64,000 nt of DNA from CALKWS01 sp051020515 (GTDB lineage Bacteria; Actinomycetota; Actinomycetes; Actinomycetales; Beutenbergiaceae): positions 2,418,001 to 2,482,000 of the forward strand of contig NZ_CP194857.1 of NCBI RefSeq assembly GCF_051020515.1, read 5' to 3'. A program made the position numbers and the translations under genes. Under the pieces are notes generated by a model. That model did not search any database. It worked only from the letters and a program-made list of their open reading frames with translations, and was not told the origin of the DNA. Positions 11,212 to 20,881 of this stretch are shown piece by piece. How positions within the stretch are numbered: the stretch's first letter is position 1; every line of letters starts with the position of its first letter.

Positions 11212-12509
11212 CTGCGCTCCTGTTCTTTCTGTGCTGCGGGCCCGGCGCCGGGTGGTTGCCCGGAGGCGGGTGCCGGGAGGCGGGCATGCACCTGCCAGCC
11301 GCCGGTGGGTCCGGGGCCGGCGGTGAGGTCGCCACCCGCCATCGTGGCACGTTCGCGCATCCCGGACAGGCCGTGGCCTGCGCCGGGCGGAGCCGCCGCG
11401 CCGTAGCCGTCGTCGATGACCCACACCTCCAGGTGGGTGGGGTGCCAGCCCAGGTGCACCCGGACCTGGGCGCCGGGCCCGGCGTGCTTGAGCACGTTGG
11501 TCAGGGACTCCTGCACGATCCGGTACACGCTCAGCCCGGTGCTGGCCGGAACGGGGCGCGGGGTGCCGGAGCGTCCCAGTGACACCTGTAAGCCGGCCTG
11601 GCGCACCGGGGTGAGCAGCGTGTCCAGGTCATCGGTGCCCGGTTGGGGCACGAACTCGGGTCCGGCGCCGCCCTCGCGCAGGACGCCCAGGATGCGGCGC
11701 AGGTCGGCCAGCGCGGTGCGGCCGGACTCGGCGATGGTGCTCAGGGCGGCCTCGGCGGCCCTGGGGTCGCCGGCCGCGGCGTACCGGCCGCCGTCGGCCT
11801 GCGAGATCACCACGGCCAAGGAGTGGGCGACCACGTCGTGCATCTCCCGGGCGATCCGGGCCCGCTCGGCTGCGGTGGCGATCTGGGCCTGCTGGTCGCG
11901 TTCGATCTCCAGCCGCAGGGCACGTTCGGCGAAGGACTCCAGCTGTTGCACCCGGGCCTTGCGCACCAGGGCCAGGGCCCAGACGGCCAGCACGAGTGCG
12001 GCGGGCAGCGCGAAGGATATGCCGCCGGTGAGGATGCTCTCCGTGTCCAGTTCGGCCAGGCTCATTGATCCGTAGAAGGTCATGCTCGCCACTGCCAGAA
12101 GCAGGCAACCCAGCAGCGCGCCGCCGAGCCCGGCAAGGCGCGCCCACCGCGGCCCGTAGACGGTGACGGAGTACAGCGCGGCGAAGATGAGCACATCGGC
12201 CGGGAGCAGCGGGGTCCCGGTGGCGAAGTGCAGCAGCGCGCCGCTGTAAACCACGATGGCCGATATCGCCGGGTGGGAGCGGCGCCAGGCCAGCGCGCCC
12301 GGCATCGCCACCGAGGCGACGACCGCCCCGAGGCCCGCTGCGACGGTGGTGGGGCCCACGCCCCCGGCCAGGCCGTACGTCAGCGGGCCGAGCAGAAGGA
12401 ACGCGCCGATGGCCAGGATGACGTCGCTCGACCGCGGCCTGGTGGGGCGGATCAACGCCACGGCGCCGGGGTGCGGCAGGCCCCGGCGCTGGTGGTCCGC
12501 ATGCGTCAT
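11208..12509 (-). CDS. DesK/NarX-type sensor histidine kinase (HisKA_3)
   Basis: A 433-residue membrane kinase starting at an ATG at 12509. The N-terminal half has about five or six membrane helices and little extracellular sequence, as in lipid- or envelope-stress sensors. A short coiled coil (VQQLESFAERALRLEIERDQQ) leads to the HisKA_3 box REMHDVVAHSLAVVISQADG and a HATPase domain with VIDDGYGAA and GHGLSGMRERA. The tail after the ATPase is proline- and glutamine-rich. Confidence 0.9.
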   Translation of the reverse strand: MTHADHQRRGLPHPGAVALIRPTRPRSSDVILAIGAFLLLGPLTYGLAGGVGPTTVAAGLGAVVASVAMPGALAWRRSHPAISAIVVYSGALLHFATGTPLLPADVLIFAALYSVTVYGPRWARLAGLGGALLGCLLLAVASMTFYGSMSLAELDTESILTGGISFALPAALVLAVWALALVRKARVQQLESFAERALRLEIERDQQAQIATAAERARIAREMHDVVAHSLAVVISQADGGRYAAAGDPRAAEAALSTIAESGRTALADLRRILGVLREGGAGPEFVPQPGTDDLDTLLTPVRQAGLQVSLGRSGTPRPVPASTGLSVYRIVQESLTNVLKHAGPGAQVRVHLGWHPTHLEVWVIDDGYGAAAPPGAGHGLSGMRERATMAGGDLTAGPGPTGGWQVHARLPAPASGQPPGAGPAAQKEQERR

Positions 12510-12586
12510 GGCGCCACGATAGGCCCGACCACCCCGGCGCAGCGTCCACCCGCGGTCGGACCCGGGGTCAACACGTGGGTGCAGGC

Positions 12587-13333
12587 TCAGACCGGTTCGA
12601 TCAGGTGGGCGGCCTGGTTGCGCACCGAACCCACGGCACGGTCCACCTCGTGCCAGGTCAGCGGCGGGCAGGGGCGGGAGAGGATGTCCAGGGCCGTCTC
12701 GGTGCCGGCGTCCCGGTCGATCCAGGCACCGACCAGATCGTGGTCCAGCACGGCCGGCTCCCGGTCGTGGATCTGCTCCAGGCCGTCCCGGGCTGCCTGG
12801 GTGATGATCGTGGCGGACAGCACCCACCGGCTGGGGTCGTCGGGGGCCTTGGTCGGGTCCGGCCACCAGGAGTACAGCCCGGCGAACGCGATCGGGGCGC
12901 CGTCGGTGGGATGGATGTAGTACGGGGTCTTGACCGGCTTCTTCCCCCCGGCCGGATCCGGGGCGGTGTGCCACTCGTAGTACCCGTCGGCCACCACCAG
13001 ACAGCGGCGCTGGGCCAGGGACTTGGAGAAGGCCGGCTTCTCGGCGACCGACTCACTGCGGGCGTTGATCATCCGTGCGCCCATGGTGGGGTCCTTGGCC
13101 CAGTGCGGGATCAGGCCCCAGCGGGCCACGTGCATCGCCCGGGTCGCCTGCCCGGCACCGTCCCGGGAGGAGGACTCGCCGCCGTCGCGGCGCTCCAGCA
13201 CTACCCGCACCGGATCGGTGGGGGCGATGTTGTACCCGGCGGCGACCCGGGCCGCGGCGTCGCTGATCTGCTCCACGTCGAAGGTATCGGCGAGGTCCTG
13301 GGCGCTCCGGAAGGAGGCGTAGCGTCCGCACAT
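12587..13333 (-). CDS. SOS response-associated peptidase (SRAP/HMCES, YedK-like)
   Basis: A 248-residue SRAP protein. Cys2 follows the initiator Met (MCGRYA), which after Met removal is the residue that links to abasic sites in single-stranded DNA. Other family marks are YNIAPTDPVRVV, the MINARSES box, RRCLVVADGYYEW with the catalytic Glu, and a late HDRE-like segment (QIHDREPAVL). It shields abasic sites during replication. It is a single gene between the kinase and the permease. Confidence 0.92.
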   Translation of the reverse strand: MCGRYASFRSAQDLADTFDVEQISDAAARVAAGYNIAPTDPVRVVLERRDGGESSSRDGAGQATRAMHVARWGLIPHWAKDPTMGARMINARSESVAEKPAFSKSLAQRRCLVVADGYYEWHTAPDPAGGKKPVKTPYYIHPTDGAPIAFAGLYSWWPDPTKAPDDPSRWVLSATIITQAARDGLEQIHDREPAVLDHDLVGAWIDRDAGTETALDILSRPCPPLTWHEVDRAVGSVRNQAAHLIEPV

Positions 13334-13357
13334 GTTCCTACTGTGCCACTGCCGGGG

Positions 13358-14152
13358 TCAGATCAGCCCGCGCACCATGAGCACTACTCCGGCCAGCAGG
13401 GAGGCGCCCAGGGTCAGGGTCTCGAACCGGTGCTGGGGCAGGCGGCGCAGGAACGTGCGGCCCATCCAGGTGCCGACCAGCACTGCCGGCGCCAGCGCGA
13501 GGGTGAGCCACAACGTGGTGGTGGTCATCAGCCCGAGCCCGATCGAGAACGGCACCTTGGCCACGTTCACGATCAGGAAGTACCAGGCCATGGTGCCCAC
13601 GAAACGCATCTTGTCCGCCCGGACCGCCAGTAGGTACAGCGCCATCACCGGGCCGGCGGCGTTGGCCACCATCGTGGTGAAGCCGGCCGCGAACCCGGTA
13701 CCGAGGGTGGCCCCCAGGTTCGGTGTGGTCCCCAGGAGCGGTGCGGCCTCGGGATGTGGTGCCTGCGCCGGGACATGAGCCTGCCGTCTGCGCATCACGA
13801 TCTGGATGGCCAGCGCGACCAGGATGCAGGCGGCGATCAGCAGCGTCATGGTGCGGTCGTCGATGAAAGCCATGATCAGCGCGCCGGCCCCGATGCCGGG
13901 CAGGACCGCCGGGAGCAACCGCCGAAGCATCGCCCAGTCCGCACTGCGCCGGTACAGGGCCACGGCCACCAGGTCCCCGATGATCAGCACCAGCAGCACC
14001 GCCGCGGTGGACTCCCGGGCCGGGATGAACACCGCGAACCCGGCCACCGCCAGCGCCCCCAGACCACCGATGGAGGTCTTGGCGATCCCGACCGCCAGAG
14101 CCGCGACGCCCAGCACGATCCAGCCGAGCACACTGAACTCCAGGCCGGTCAT
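13358..14152 (-). CDS. TauE/SafE family permease
   Basis: A 264-residue membrane protein with about eight helices in two similar halves, as in the TSUP (sulfite/organo-anion exporter) family; AVGIAKTSIGGLGALAV near the N-terminus is the repeated family motif. The ATG at 14152 is preferred over upstream starts because a strong ribosome site, GGAGGAG, sits 5-6 nt before it. Substrate is unknown. Confidence 0.85.
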   Translation of the reverse strand: MTGLEFSVLGWIVLGVAALAVGIAKTSIGGLGALAVAGFAVFIPARESTAAVLLVLIIGDLVAVALYRRSADWAMLRRLLPAVLPGIGAGALIMAFIDDRTMTLLIAACILVALAIQIVMRRRQAHVPAQAPHPEAAPLLGTTPNLGATLGTGFAAGFTTMVANAAGPVMALYLLAVRADKMRFVGTMAWYFLIVNVAKVPFSIGLGLMTTTTLWLTLALAPAVLVGTWMGRTFLRRLPQHRFETLTLGASLLAGVVLMVRGLI

Positions 14153-14269
14153 CGCGCTCCTCCGATCCATACTCCGCACGCCGTACTACCGGACACCGAG
14201 CCTGCCGCATCGGGGCGCGAAGGGCCGAATCGGTCTCACCCTCCGGCCGGGCGGGCCGGCACAGCGGGA

Positions 14270-14480
14270 TCAGCCGCCGAGAGCGGCACAGATCCTGCTA
14301 TCGCCGACCTGCACCCACTCGTGGCACAAAACCAGCCACGGTTCGCCGTCGTCGGCCACATGCAGGGTGCCGTCCGGACACTCCGAGTCGCTCGGGGCCA
14401 CGGCGCCGGCGCTGCGGCAGGAACGGCTCGGCCGGGTCCCGGGCGATGAGCACCTGCGTGCCGCGACGTATCAGGCCGCC
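14270..14480 (-). pseudogene. Remnant of a GH43-type glycosidase
   Basis: Read on the minus strand in two frames, this stretch encodes pieces like the end of the family 43 catalytic domain: RRGTQVLIARDPAEPFLP, then ECPDGTLHVADDGEPW and LVLCHEWVQVGDS. No start or N-terminal part is present; it begins at the end of the MGH1-like gene. It looks like a truncated relic of a carbohydrate-use locus. Family assignment is from motif memory only. Confidence 0.5.
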
Positions 14481-16131
14481 CTTCCCGAGCGTGGCGCCAC
14501 GAAACCGGGCCCGGAGGCGACGGTGAACTCGCCGCCGTCCAGTTCAGCGCGCCGGTTCGCGGCCAGGGTGAGTTCCCACCGCTGGTCCCCGTGGGTCAGC
14601 ACCCCGGTCACCGGGCGCGGGGACAGGCCGACGACGGCGAGGGGCACGCCGCGTAGGTCGGTCTCCACCCGCCATCCCGGGGGAAGGACAGGTGCGGGCT
14701 GCCCGCGCGGAAGGATCTCGAGGCGGCGTCGTCGCTACCCAGTTCGTAGTGGACGCCGGCGACGGTGCGCGCGTAGGCGGTGGCCGTGGCGGCGCTGCCA
14801 CCACCGAGACGGGTGGGGGCCATCGAGGTGAACCAGATCCGGCCGGCCGGGGTGGGCAGGATCCCGAAGTTGCGCTCCACGGCGTCCAGCAGCCACAGCA
14901 GCGCGGGGGAGTAGGAACTGGTGTAGCCGGCCTCCCCGCTCCAGGGGTCGAGGCACTGGGGGAACCGGTCAGCGCGCAGGAGCGCGGCGAGCACGGGCCT
15001 GGTGGCCAGTGCCAGTTCGGCGCCATGGCCGTGGTGGTCGAAGGCGTGCGGGGCGCGGATCTGGGTGAGGAAGTTCACCGGCCCGGCCCAGGTGTTGCGG
15101 GTGTGGTCGCCGTTGAAGCGGGGGTCGTCCATGGCCACCGAGGTGAACCCGTAATGGGACAGGAACGCGGTGGTGTTCATCAGGTATCGGCGCAGCGCGG
15201 CGGTGAAGAAGTCGCCGTCGCCGATCTCGCAGGCCAGCACCCGCATCAGCACGTCCGACTTCACCCGTACCAGCGCCCCGGTGGCGTCCCGGTCGAAGAA
15301 GGTGCCCTCGGCGGCGTCGAAGCAGTGCTCGAACAGCGCCGCCGTCGAGGCCTGCGCGGCGCGGAGCCACGGGGCGTCCTCGGCGCCGAGTTCGGTGGCG
15401 ATGCGGCCCAGGTAGGTGCGTTGGCACGTCACGTTCGCGGTCAGGTCCGGGGCCAGATACGGGATGGTGGCCGACTCCGGGTCGTATCGGCTCGCCTCGC
15501 CCTCGTGGCAGTGCTCGGGGGTGAACCAGTGGCGGGGGGACAGGTCGTGCCCGGTGTCGTAGGTGCAGAAGGCCTCCACCGCACCGCTGCCACGGGTGTC
15601 GCGGTGCCGGGCAAGCCAGGCGTCGTTGCGGGACATCGCCGCGTACATGGTGGCCAGCCAGCCCCGGGCAGCGGATGGCTCCGCACCGTGATGCAGGCGG
15701 TAGTGGCGCCACACGGACCGGGCGAACGGGGTGACGATCTGGATCTGACGGTATGCCGGCCCCTCCGGGCTGACCTTGTAGGGCAGCAGGCCGTCGTCGC
15801 GTTGATGGTGGGCGAACAGGGTGAAGGTGTCCTCGGCGACGCCGGGGGCGAACCGGGACAGGACCTCGGCACTGATGGTGCCGGTGGACTCGAGCCAGCA
15901 CCCGTCGTACGTGCCCCCTTCATGCAGCACCGCCGGACCGCCGGCCAGGGGGCGCACGCACTGGTTGAGTTCGCCCAGCGCCTGCACCCAGCGGTCCTGG
16001 ACCGGCCCGCCCACGGCGGCGAAGTTGACGCCGGCGGCCTCGATCTGCTCGGCCAGGGGGCCCTGGAGGCCGGCACGTTGCGGCGCGGGATCGGCGGCGC
16101 GGAGCCGCATGAGCGACTGCTCTATCGTCAC
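14471..16131 (-). CDS. MGH1-like glycoside hydrolase, one frameshift
   Basis: About 553 residues with a break near 14670. The sequence has the alternating helices and aromatic/acidic stretches of (alpha/alpha)6-barrel glycosidases, for example YDGCWLESTG, SRNDAWLARHRDTRGSG, FNGDHTRNTWAGPVNFL and WSGEAGYTSSYSPALLWLL, resembling MGH1-type (GH63-like) proteins. No signal peptide is seen, so it likely acts inside the cell on imported sugars. The GTG at 16131 is the first possible start. It lies downstream of a solute-binding-protein remnant, separated by a hairpin. Confidence 0.65.
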
Positions 16132-16159
16132 GATGGGATTCTTCCGGTCGGTGGTGGTG

Positions 16160-16200
16160 CCCGGCGCGCGCCGTGCGGTGCAGCGAGGGGGCGCGCCGGG
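16160..16200 (-). terminator. GC-rich hairpin between solute-binding-protein remnant and glycosidase
   Basis: A perfect 10-bp inverted repeat (CCCGGCGCGC / GCGCGCCGGG) with a 21-nt loop starts 7 bp after the remnant's stop. There is no T-run, so it may be an attenuator or an mRNA-protecting structure and not a full terminator. Confidence 0.45.
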
Positions 16201-16206
16201 CCGGAA

Positions 16207-16526
16207 TCAGCTGAGGTGGTCCTCCATATACTCGATCCAATACTCCCCGCTTCCTCCACGGTGCGGTTGCCGAACAGGATGTCGGTCTCCATCCGCTGGG
16301 AGACGTTGTTCATCTCCGCACCACCGGCCGGCTGCGGCGGTGCGAGCACGCCCTGCTCCAGCACGTCCAGGATGTAGGTGGCCGCTTCGGCGTGACCGGG
16401 TCCAGCTGCGGCTGGACCACTGCGAGCATCTCGGGGTGAACTGCAGCCCGCGGTCGTCCCTGATGATCTCGGCCGCATCGGGATCATTGAGACCCTCCCA
16501 GTTGTCGATCCCCAGAACCCTTTCAA
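16207..16526 (-). pseudogene. C-terminal remnant of an extracellular sugar-binding protein (ABC importer)
   Basis: Across three frames the minus strand gives a continuous-looking C-terminus: GIDNWEGLNDPDAAEIIRDD, then YILDVLEQGVLAPPQPAG, MNNVSQRMETDILFG and EYWIEYMEDHLS. This pattern, ending in a helix after an asparagine-rich MNN motif, is typical of carbohydrate ABC solute-binding proteins. The N-terminal three quarters, signal peptide and permease genes are missing, so it is truncated as well as shifted (near 16420 and 16250). Confidence 0.55.
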
Positions 16527-16637
16527 TCGCGACAGTCGGCGGCGGTTCCCGTGGTGCGCGAAGTGCTCGCCGCCGCGATGGGAACCGGTCCGATCCTCGG
16601 TTTCGGTCGCCCGCGCATGCGGGGGAATCGCAGGTTT

Positions 16638-16649
16638 GGAAACGTTTCC
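16638..16649. promoter_or_regulatory. LacI-family operator
   Basis: GGAAACGTTTCC is a perfect 12-bp palindrome with the central CG of LacI/GalR-type operators. It lies upstream of the minus-strand sugar-binding-protein remnant and about 145 bp upstream of the plus-strand gene at 16793. No LacI-family gene is in the window. Its position fits control of the sugar locus that has since decayed. Confidence 0.6.
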
Positions 16650-16792
16650 GCCCGAGGCGAGCCCAGAGATTTGTTCTTGTCAGCAACCTTTTCCGGGCTG
16701 GTTGATTCGGGTTGCATCCGGAGGGCTGCCGGCTCCGGCCTCGGCTAGGATCATGGGGCTGTTGAAGGCCCAGGGGATCAGGCGGAGGATGG

Positions 16793-18435
16793 ATGAGCAC
16801 TACCGGCTCGGCGGCCGATGAGGTCCCCGCGGTCCCGGCGTCATCCGAGCCCGCGCCGGCGTCCCGGGCCCCCGTTGCCGAGATGGTGCTGCGCTGGCGG
16901 ATCCACGTCTTCGCCGCGATGGCGCTGGCCGGGCTGATCGCCCTGGCGGTGGGCTGGTCCGCCGGCCGGGACGGCTGGTACCTGGCCGGGATCCTACTGA
17001 CCGCGCTCGGTGTGGCCGGTGTGGCCTGGGTGCTGCTGTGGCGCAGGCCCGCGCTGATGGCCGCCGCCGTGGTGGCGGTGGCGGTGCTGGTGCTGGGGCT
17101 CGGTCTCGGCGGGCCGTGGCGGGAAGTGGCTGTGGCTTACGGACATGGCGGGGCACTGCTGCATGAGGTCAGCTGGGGTGAGCCTGCCGATGTGGACCGG
17201 CGGTTGCTGCTGCACCGGAACGACCACCTCATGATCGTCGATCCCGACGGCGAAATGCGTCCCTGGTGGGACGGCAGCGTGACCGAGCACACCCGCATCG
17301 TGGCGATGCCCGGTGGGGGAGTGCTGCTGCACCACGCCCCGGGCCAGCGGGCCACCGTGCGGACCCTGGATCGCACCGGTGCCGAGGTCGCCCGGTGGCA
17401 CTATGACCTGCCCGAGGAGCGTAGTGGCACCTGGTGGGACGGCGGGGTGGTGGCCACCGCCCCCGGCATCGTGGTGAACCAGTGGTGCCAGGACCCGGAG
17501 GACTGCACCTGGACCGGCCGCGACGCCGAGACCGGCGAGGAGGAGTGGAGCGTGTCCGCGGAGCCGGTGCCGAATGTGGCTTGGGTTACCTGGGCATGAG
17601 CGCGGCCGGTGACATCACCGGCGTGCACCGGTTCTGGGTGGCCACGACGAACGATGACGACGCCACCGAGTTGCGTGACCCGGCGACCGGGTCCGTAGCG
17701 CACACCCTGGCGGCCGACCGGCCCGTTGCCGTAGCCGGCGCCGCCGCGGCGGTGGCCACCATCGAGGAGGAGTGCAGCGTCGAGGTGCTGCGCACCGACG
17801 CCCCGGCCGAGGATGAGGAGGACGCCGAGGACCTCTTCACCCCGGTGGATTGCGACGTGGCGCGGGCGCTGGAGGACTTTCCCACCCAGAACTCCTTCCT
17901 CGACGGTGACCTGCTCTGGCTGCCCGGGTCCGGGCGCTCGCACGTGATCGGCCTGACCGGTGCGCAGGTGCACAGTGTCGATCACCGGGTGCACACCGGG
18001 CGCAGCGACGGCAACTGGACCGCCGGGGCGCGCGTGCTCACCGTGGTGGAGGGCGACCGGGTGCGGGCCCTGCACCCGCTGACTGGAAACTCGCTGTGGC
18101 GGGCGACGCTGGAAGCCGGCGCCGACGCCATGGACGAGACCGACGACGAGGTGGACCTGGGCCGCCCGGTGGTGATCGCTGCCGACGGGGTGGTGACCGT
18201 GCAGGTCCCGGTGCCGGGATGGCTGCTGGAGGACTCGCTCACGGAGAAGACCGAGCCCTCGATGGTCCTGCACGCCTTCGACGCCGCTACCGGGGAGCCG
18301 CTGACCGAACCGGTACGGCACCGGCAGGACCCGGCCGGGGTCGAGATTCACGATGGACACGTGCTGGTCAACGTCACCGGGGAGGACGGCACGATCACCT
18401 ACCTGTTCCGGGCGGAGAGTTCCGACGACGCCTGA
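16793..18435 (+). CDS. Membrane-anchored PQQ/beta-propeller-like protein, one frameshift
   Basis: About 547 residues when the break near 17580 is repaired. Three membrane helices lie at residues about 35-110, followed by a long extracytoplasmic domain with repeated WW/DG-type strands (DGEMRPWWDG, GTWWDGGVVATAPGIVV, LHPLTGNSLWRATLEAG, LHAFDAATGEPLTEPV), as in PQQ-like (BamB-type) propellers. The acidic stretch EDEEDAEDLF lies mid-domain. The ATG at 16793 has a good ribosome site (GGAGG). Function is unknown. Confidence 0.65.
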
Positions 18436-18784
18436 ACCGGCGTCGCGAGGGTGCTAGGTTATCCACAGGCATTGTGCACAGTGTGGGAAGTTGTCCACAG
18501 GCAGTTGCCTGGGCAGTGTGAACGGGGCCGACCCATCGCCAGGGGCGTGATGGTTGTCTCCGGACTGGTGGTTCGTGATGAGGCGGTGACCTTCCATGCC
18601 TTTGCCTCAGAACTGATGCTGTGAGCGGCGGCTTCTTGGATGCCTACCGGCGGCGGGTAGCAGTGGCAGCGTGCACGAGCACGGCCTGGCGTAGTTATCC
18701 CCAATTTGATTGCGAATGCTGGGCAGGCGCACGGCCGCTGGGCTAGGTTGGCCGCACGGTCACTGCGGAATGAGGTGGGCGAGC
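18436..18784. promoter_or_regulatory. Non-coding region upstream of the pilus locus, with DnaA-box-like sites
   Basis: No credible gene lies in this 349-bp gap. It holds TTATCCACA at 18459-18467, TTGTGCACA at 18472-18480 and TTGTCCACA at 18491-18499, all in one direction; the first and third match the 9-bp DnaA box exactly and the second differs by one base. A further TTATCCCCA is at 18695-18703. The region should also contain the promoter for tadA. Binding by DnaA is inference. Confidence 0.5.
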
Positions 18785-20020
18785 ATGACCGACGGCGTGG
18801 GGCTGGTTGAGGATGAGGTGCGTGAACTCATCCGTCGTCGCGGACTGGATCCGGTGCGAGATGCCGGAGGAGTGCATGCCCTGATCGCCGAGGTGGTCGC
18901 CGACTACGACGACCGGGCGCTGGTCGGCCTGGTCCCCAGGCTGAGCGATCCGACGCACACGGCCAAACTGGTCCACGACGCGGTGGTGGGCCTGGGACCC
19001 CTGCAAAGTTACCTGGACGATCCGGAGATCGAGGAGATCTGGATCAATGAACCGGGCAAGGTGTTCATCGCCCGTAGTGGGCGAGCCGAACTCACCACCA
19101 CGATTCTGGAGGCTGACCAGGTCCAGGACCTGGTGGAGCGGATGCTGCGTAGTTCCGGGCGGCGCCTCGACCTCTCGACCCCGTTCGTCGACGCGGCCCT
19201 GCCCACCGGGGAGCGTGTGCACGCCGTGATCCCCGATGTCACCCGCAAGCACTGGGCGGTCAACATCCGCAAGTACATCGCGCGGGCCCGGCGGCTGTCG
19301 GACCTGGTAGCGATGGGTTCCCTACCCGCGGGGGCCGCGGCGTTCCTGGACGCCGGTGTGGCCAGCGGTCTCAACGTGGTGGTCTCAGGCGCCACTCAAT
19401 CGGGCAAGACGACCATGGTCAACGCGTTGGCCGGCTCGATTCCATCGCACGAGCACATCATCACGTGTGAGGAGGTCTTCGAGTTGCAGCTGGCCGCCAG
19501 GGACGTGGTGGCGATGCAGTGCCGTCAACCGAACCTGGAGGGCACCGGGGAGATCCTGCTACGCCGCCTGGTCAAGGAGGCCCTCCGGATGCGTCCGGAC
19601 CGCCTGATCATCGGGGAGGTTCGCGAGGCCGAGGCCCTGGACATGCTGATCGCACTCAACGCAGGCAACCCGGGCATGTGCACAGTGCACGCCAACTCCG
19701 CCCGGGAGGCGGTGATGAAACTGTGTACCCTGCCGCTGCTAGCCGGGGAGAACGTCTCGGCGAACTTCGTGATCCCCACCGTGGCCTCCGCCGTGGACCT
19801 CGTGGTGCATCTGAGCCTGGACCGGCTCGGGCGCCGGCGTACCGAGGAGATCGTGGCGTTGACCGGCCGCGTGGAGGGGGAGGTCATCGAGACCGCCGCG
19901 ATCTTCACCCGCGGTCCGAACGGACTGATCCGGGCCTCGGGGTACCCGCCGCATGAGGAGCGCTTCGCGCGCGCCGGCTTCGACCTGCGTGCACTGCTGG
20001 CCGCATCGGTGCATGGGTGA
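18785..20020 (+). CDS. tadA: Tad pilus assembly ATPase TadA/CpaF
   Basis: A 411-residue secretion ATPase that powers Flp pilus assembly. It has the CpaF N-domain (LGPLQSYLDDPEIEEIWINEP), Walker A GATQSGKTTM near residue 202, the Asp box ITCEEVFELQL, Walker B DRLIIGEVREAEALDML and the His box CTVHANSAREAV. The ATG at 18785 is chosen because the N-domain begins there and a GAGGTGGG ribosome site precedes it. It starts a gene run tadA-tadB-tadC-pilin-TadE interrupted by the prophage. No tadZ/ssd gene is present upstream. Confidence 0.93.
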   Translation: MTDGVGLVEDEVRELIRRRGLDPVRDAGGVHALIAEVVADYDDRALVGLVPRLSDPTHTAKLVHDAVVGLGPLQSYLDDPEIEEIWINEPGKVFIARSGRAELTTTILEADQVQDLVERMLRSSGRRLDLSTPFVDAALPTGERVHAVIPDVTRKHWAVNIRKYIARARRLSDLVAMGSLPAGAAAFLDAGVASGLNVVVSGATQSGKTTMVNALAGSIPSHEHIITCEEVFELQLAARDVVAMQCRQPNLEGTGEILLRRLVKEALRMRPDRLIIGEVREAEALDMLIALNAGNPGMCTVHANSAREAVMKLCTLPLLAGENVSANFVIPTVASAVDLVVHLSLDRLGRRRTEEIVALTGRVEGEVIETAAIFTRGPNGLIRASGYPPHEERFARAGFDLRALLAASVHG

Positions 20021-20023
20021 TCG

Positions 20024-20881
20024 ATGGGAACACTGGCCGGGCTGCTCCTGGGAGCGGGACTACTGTGCATCTGGTGGTCCTGCTGGCCCAGGACGCCAGG
20101 CCGGCCCGCCGCCAGGCCGCGGACGGCCAGAACTCAGGATCGGCTCATCCAGGCCGGGATGGCAGGGGTGAGACCGTGGGCGTTCCGGACCACATCGGTC
20201 GGAGCCGGTGCCGGGGTGGGCCTCATCGTGGGCGCACTGAGCGCCTCGCCCACCATCGGGGCGGCATTCGGGACGATTGCCGGCTTGGTGCCGAGCGCCT
20301 ACGTGCGCTCCCGAGCCCGTAAGCGCCGCGCCGAACTGCGTGAGTTGTGGCCAGAAGTCATCGACGACCTCATCTCGGGGGTCCGGGCCGGACTCGCCTT
20401 ACCCGAGTCGTTGACCGCTCTCGCTGAGCGCGGACCCGAGCCGATGCGGCCGGCGTTCGGCGTGTTCGCCGAGGACTACCGTGCCACCGGGAGGTTCACC
20501 GAGGCTCTGGATCACCTCAAGGCCCGGCTGGCCGACCCGGTGGCGGACCGTTTGATCGAGGCGCTGCGCCTGACGCGCCAGGTGGGCGGCACCGACCTGG
20601 TCCGTCTGCTGCGCACTCTCTCCCAGTTCCTGCGCCAGGACTTGCGCACCCGGGGTGAACTCGAAGCGCGCCAGTCCTGGACGGTCAACGGTGCGCGTCT
20701 CGCCGCGGCCGCGCCGTGGGTGGTGCTGGCCATGCTGAGCAGCCGGCCCGAAACAGCAGCCGCCTTCAACACCGTGCTCGGTGCGGTGGTGCTGCTGCTC
20801 GGAGCCGGCGCTTCGGCGGGCGCCTACCTCGTCATGGTGCGCATCGCTCGCCTTCCGGAGGAAGTGCGGGTGCTGCGATGA
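20024..20881 (+). CDS. tadB: Tad pilus inner-membrane platform protein TadB
   Basis: A 285-residue type II secretion F-domain protein. Two N-terminal helices precede the cytoplasmic helical domain (ELWPEVIDDLISGVRAGLALPESLTALAERG, with FRR-type LLRTLSQFLRQDLRTRGELEARQSW), followed by two C-terminal helices. It starts 3 bp after the tadA stop and its own stop overlaps the tadC start (ATGA at 20878). It forms the membrane platform with TadC. Confidence 0.88.
   Translation: MGTLAGLLLGAGLLCIWWSCWPRTPGRPAARPRTARTQDRLIQAGMAGVRPWAFRTTSVGAGAGVGLIVGALSASPTIGAAFGTIAGLVPSAYVRSRARKRRAELRELWPEVIDDLISGVRAGLALPESLTALAERGPEPMRPAFGVFAEDYRATGRFTEALDHLKARLADPVADRLIEALRLTRQVGGTDLVRLLRTLSQFLRQDLRTRGELEARQSWTVNGARLAAAAPWVVLAMLSSRPETAAAFNTVLGAVVLLLGAGASAGAYLVMVRIARLPEEVRVLR

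Noticed and set aside
18459..18704. Minus-strand 81-residue frame in the gap before tadA
   Set aside because: No ribosome site, no motif, and it runs over DnaA-box-like sites; treated as non-coding.
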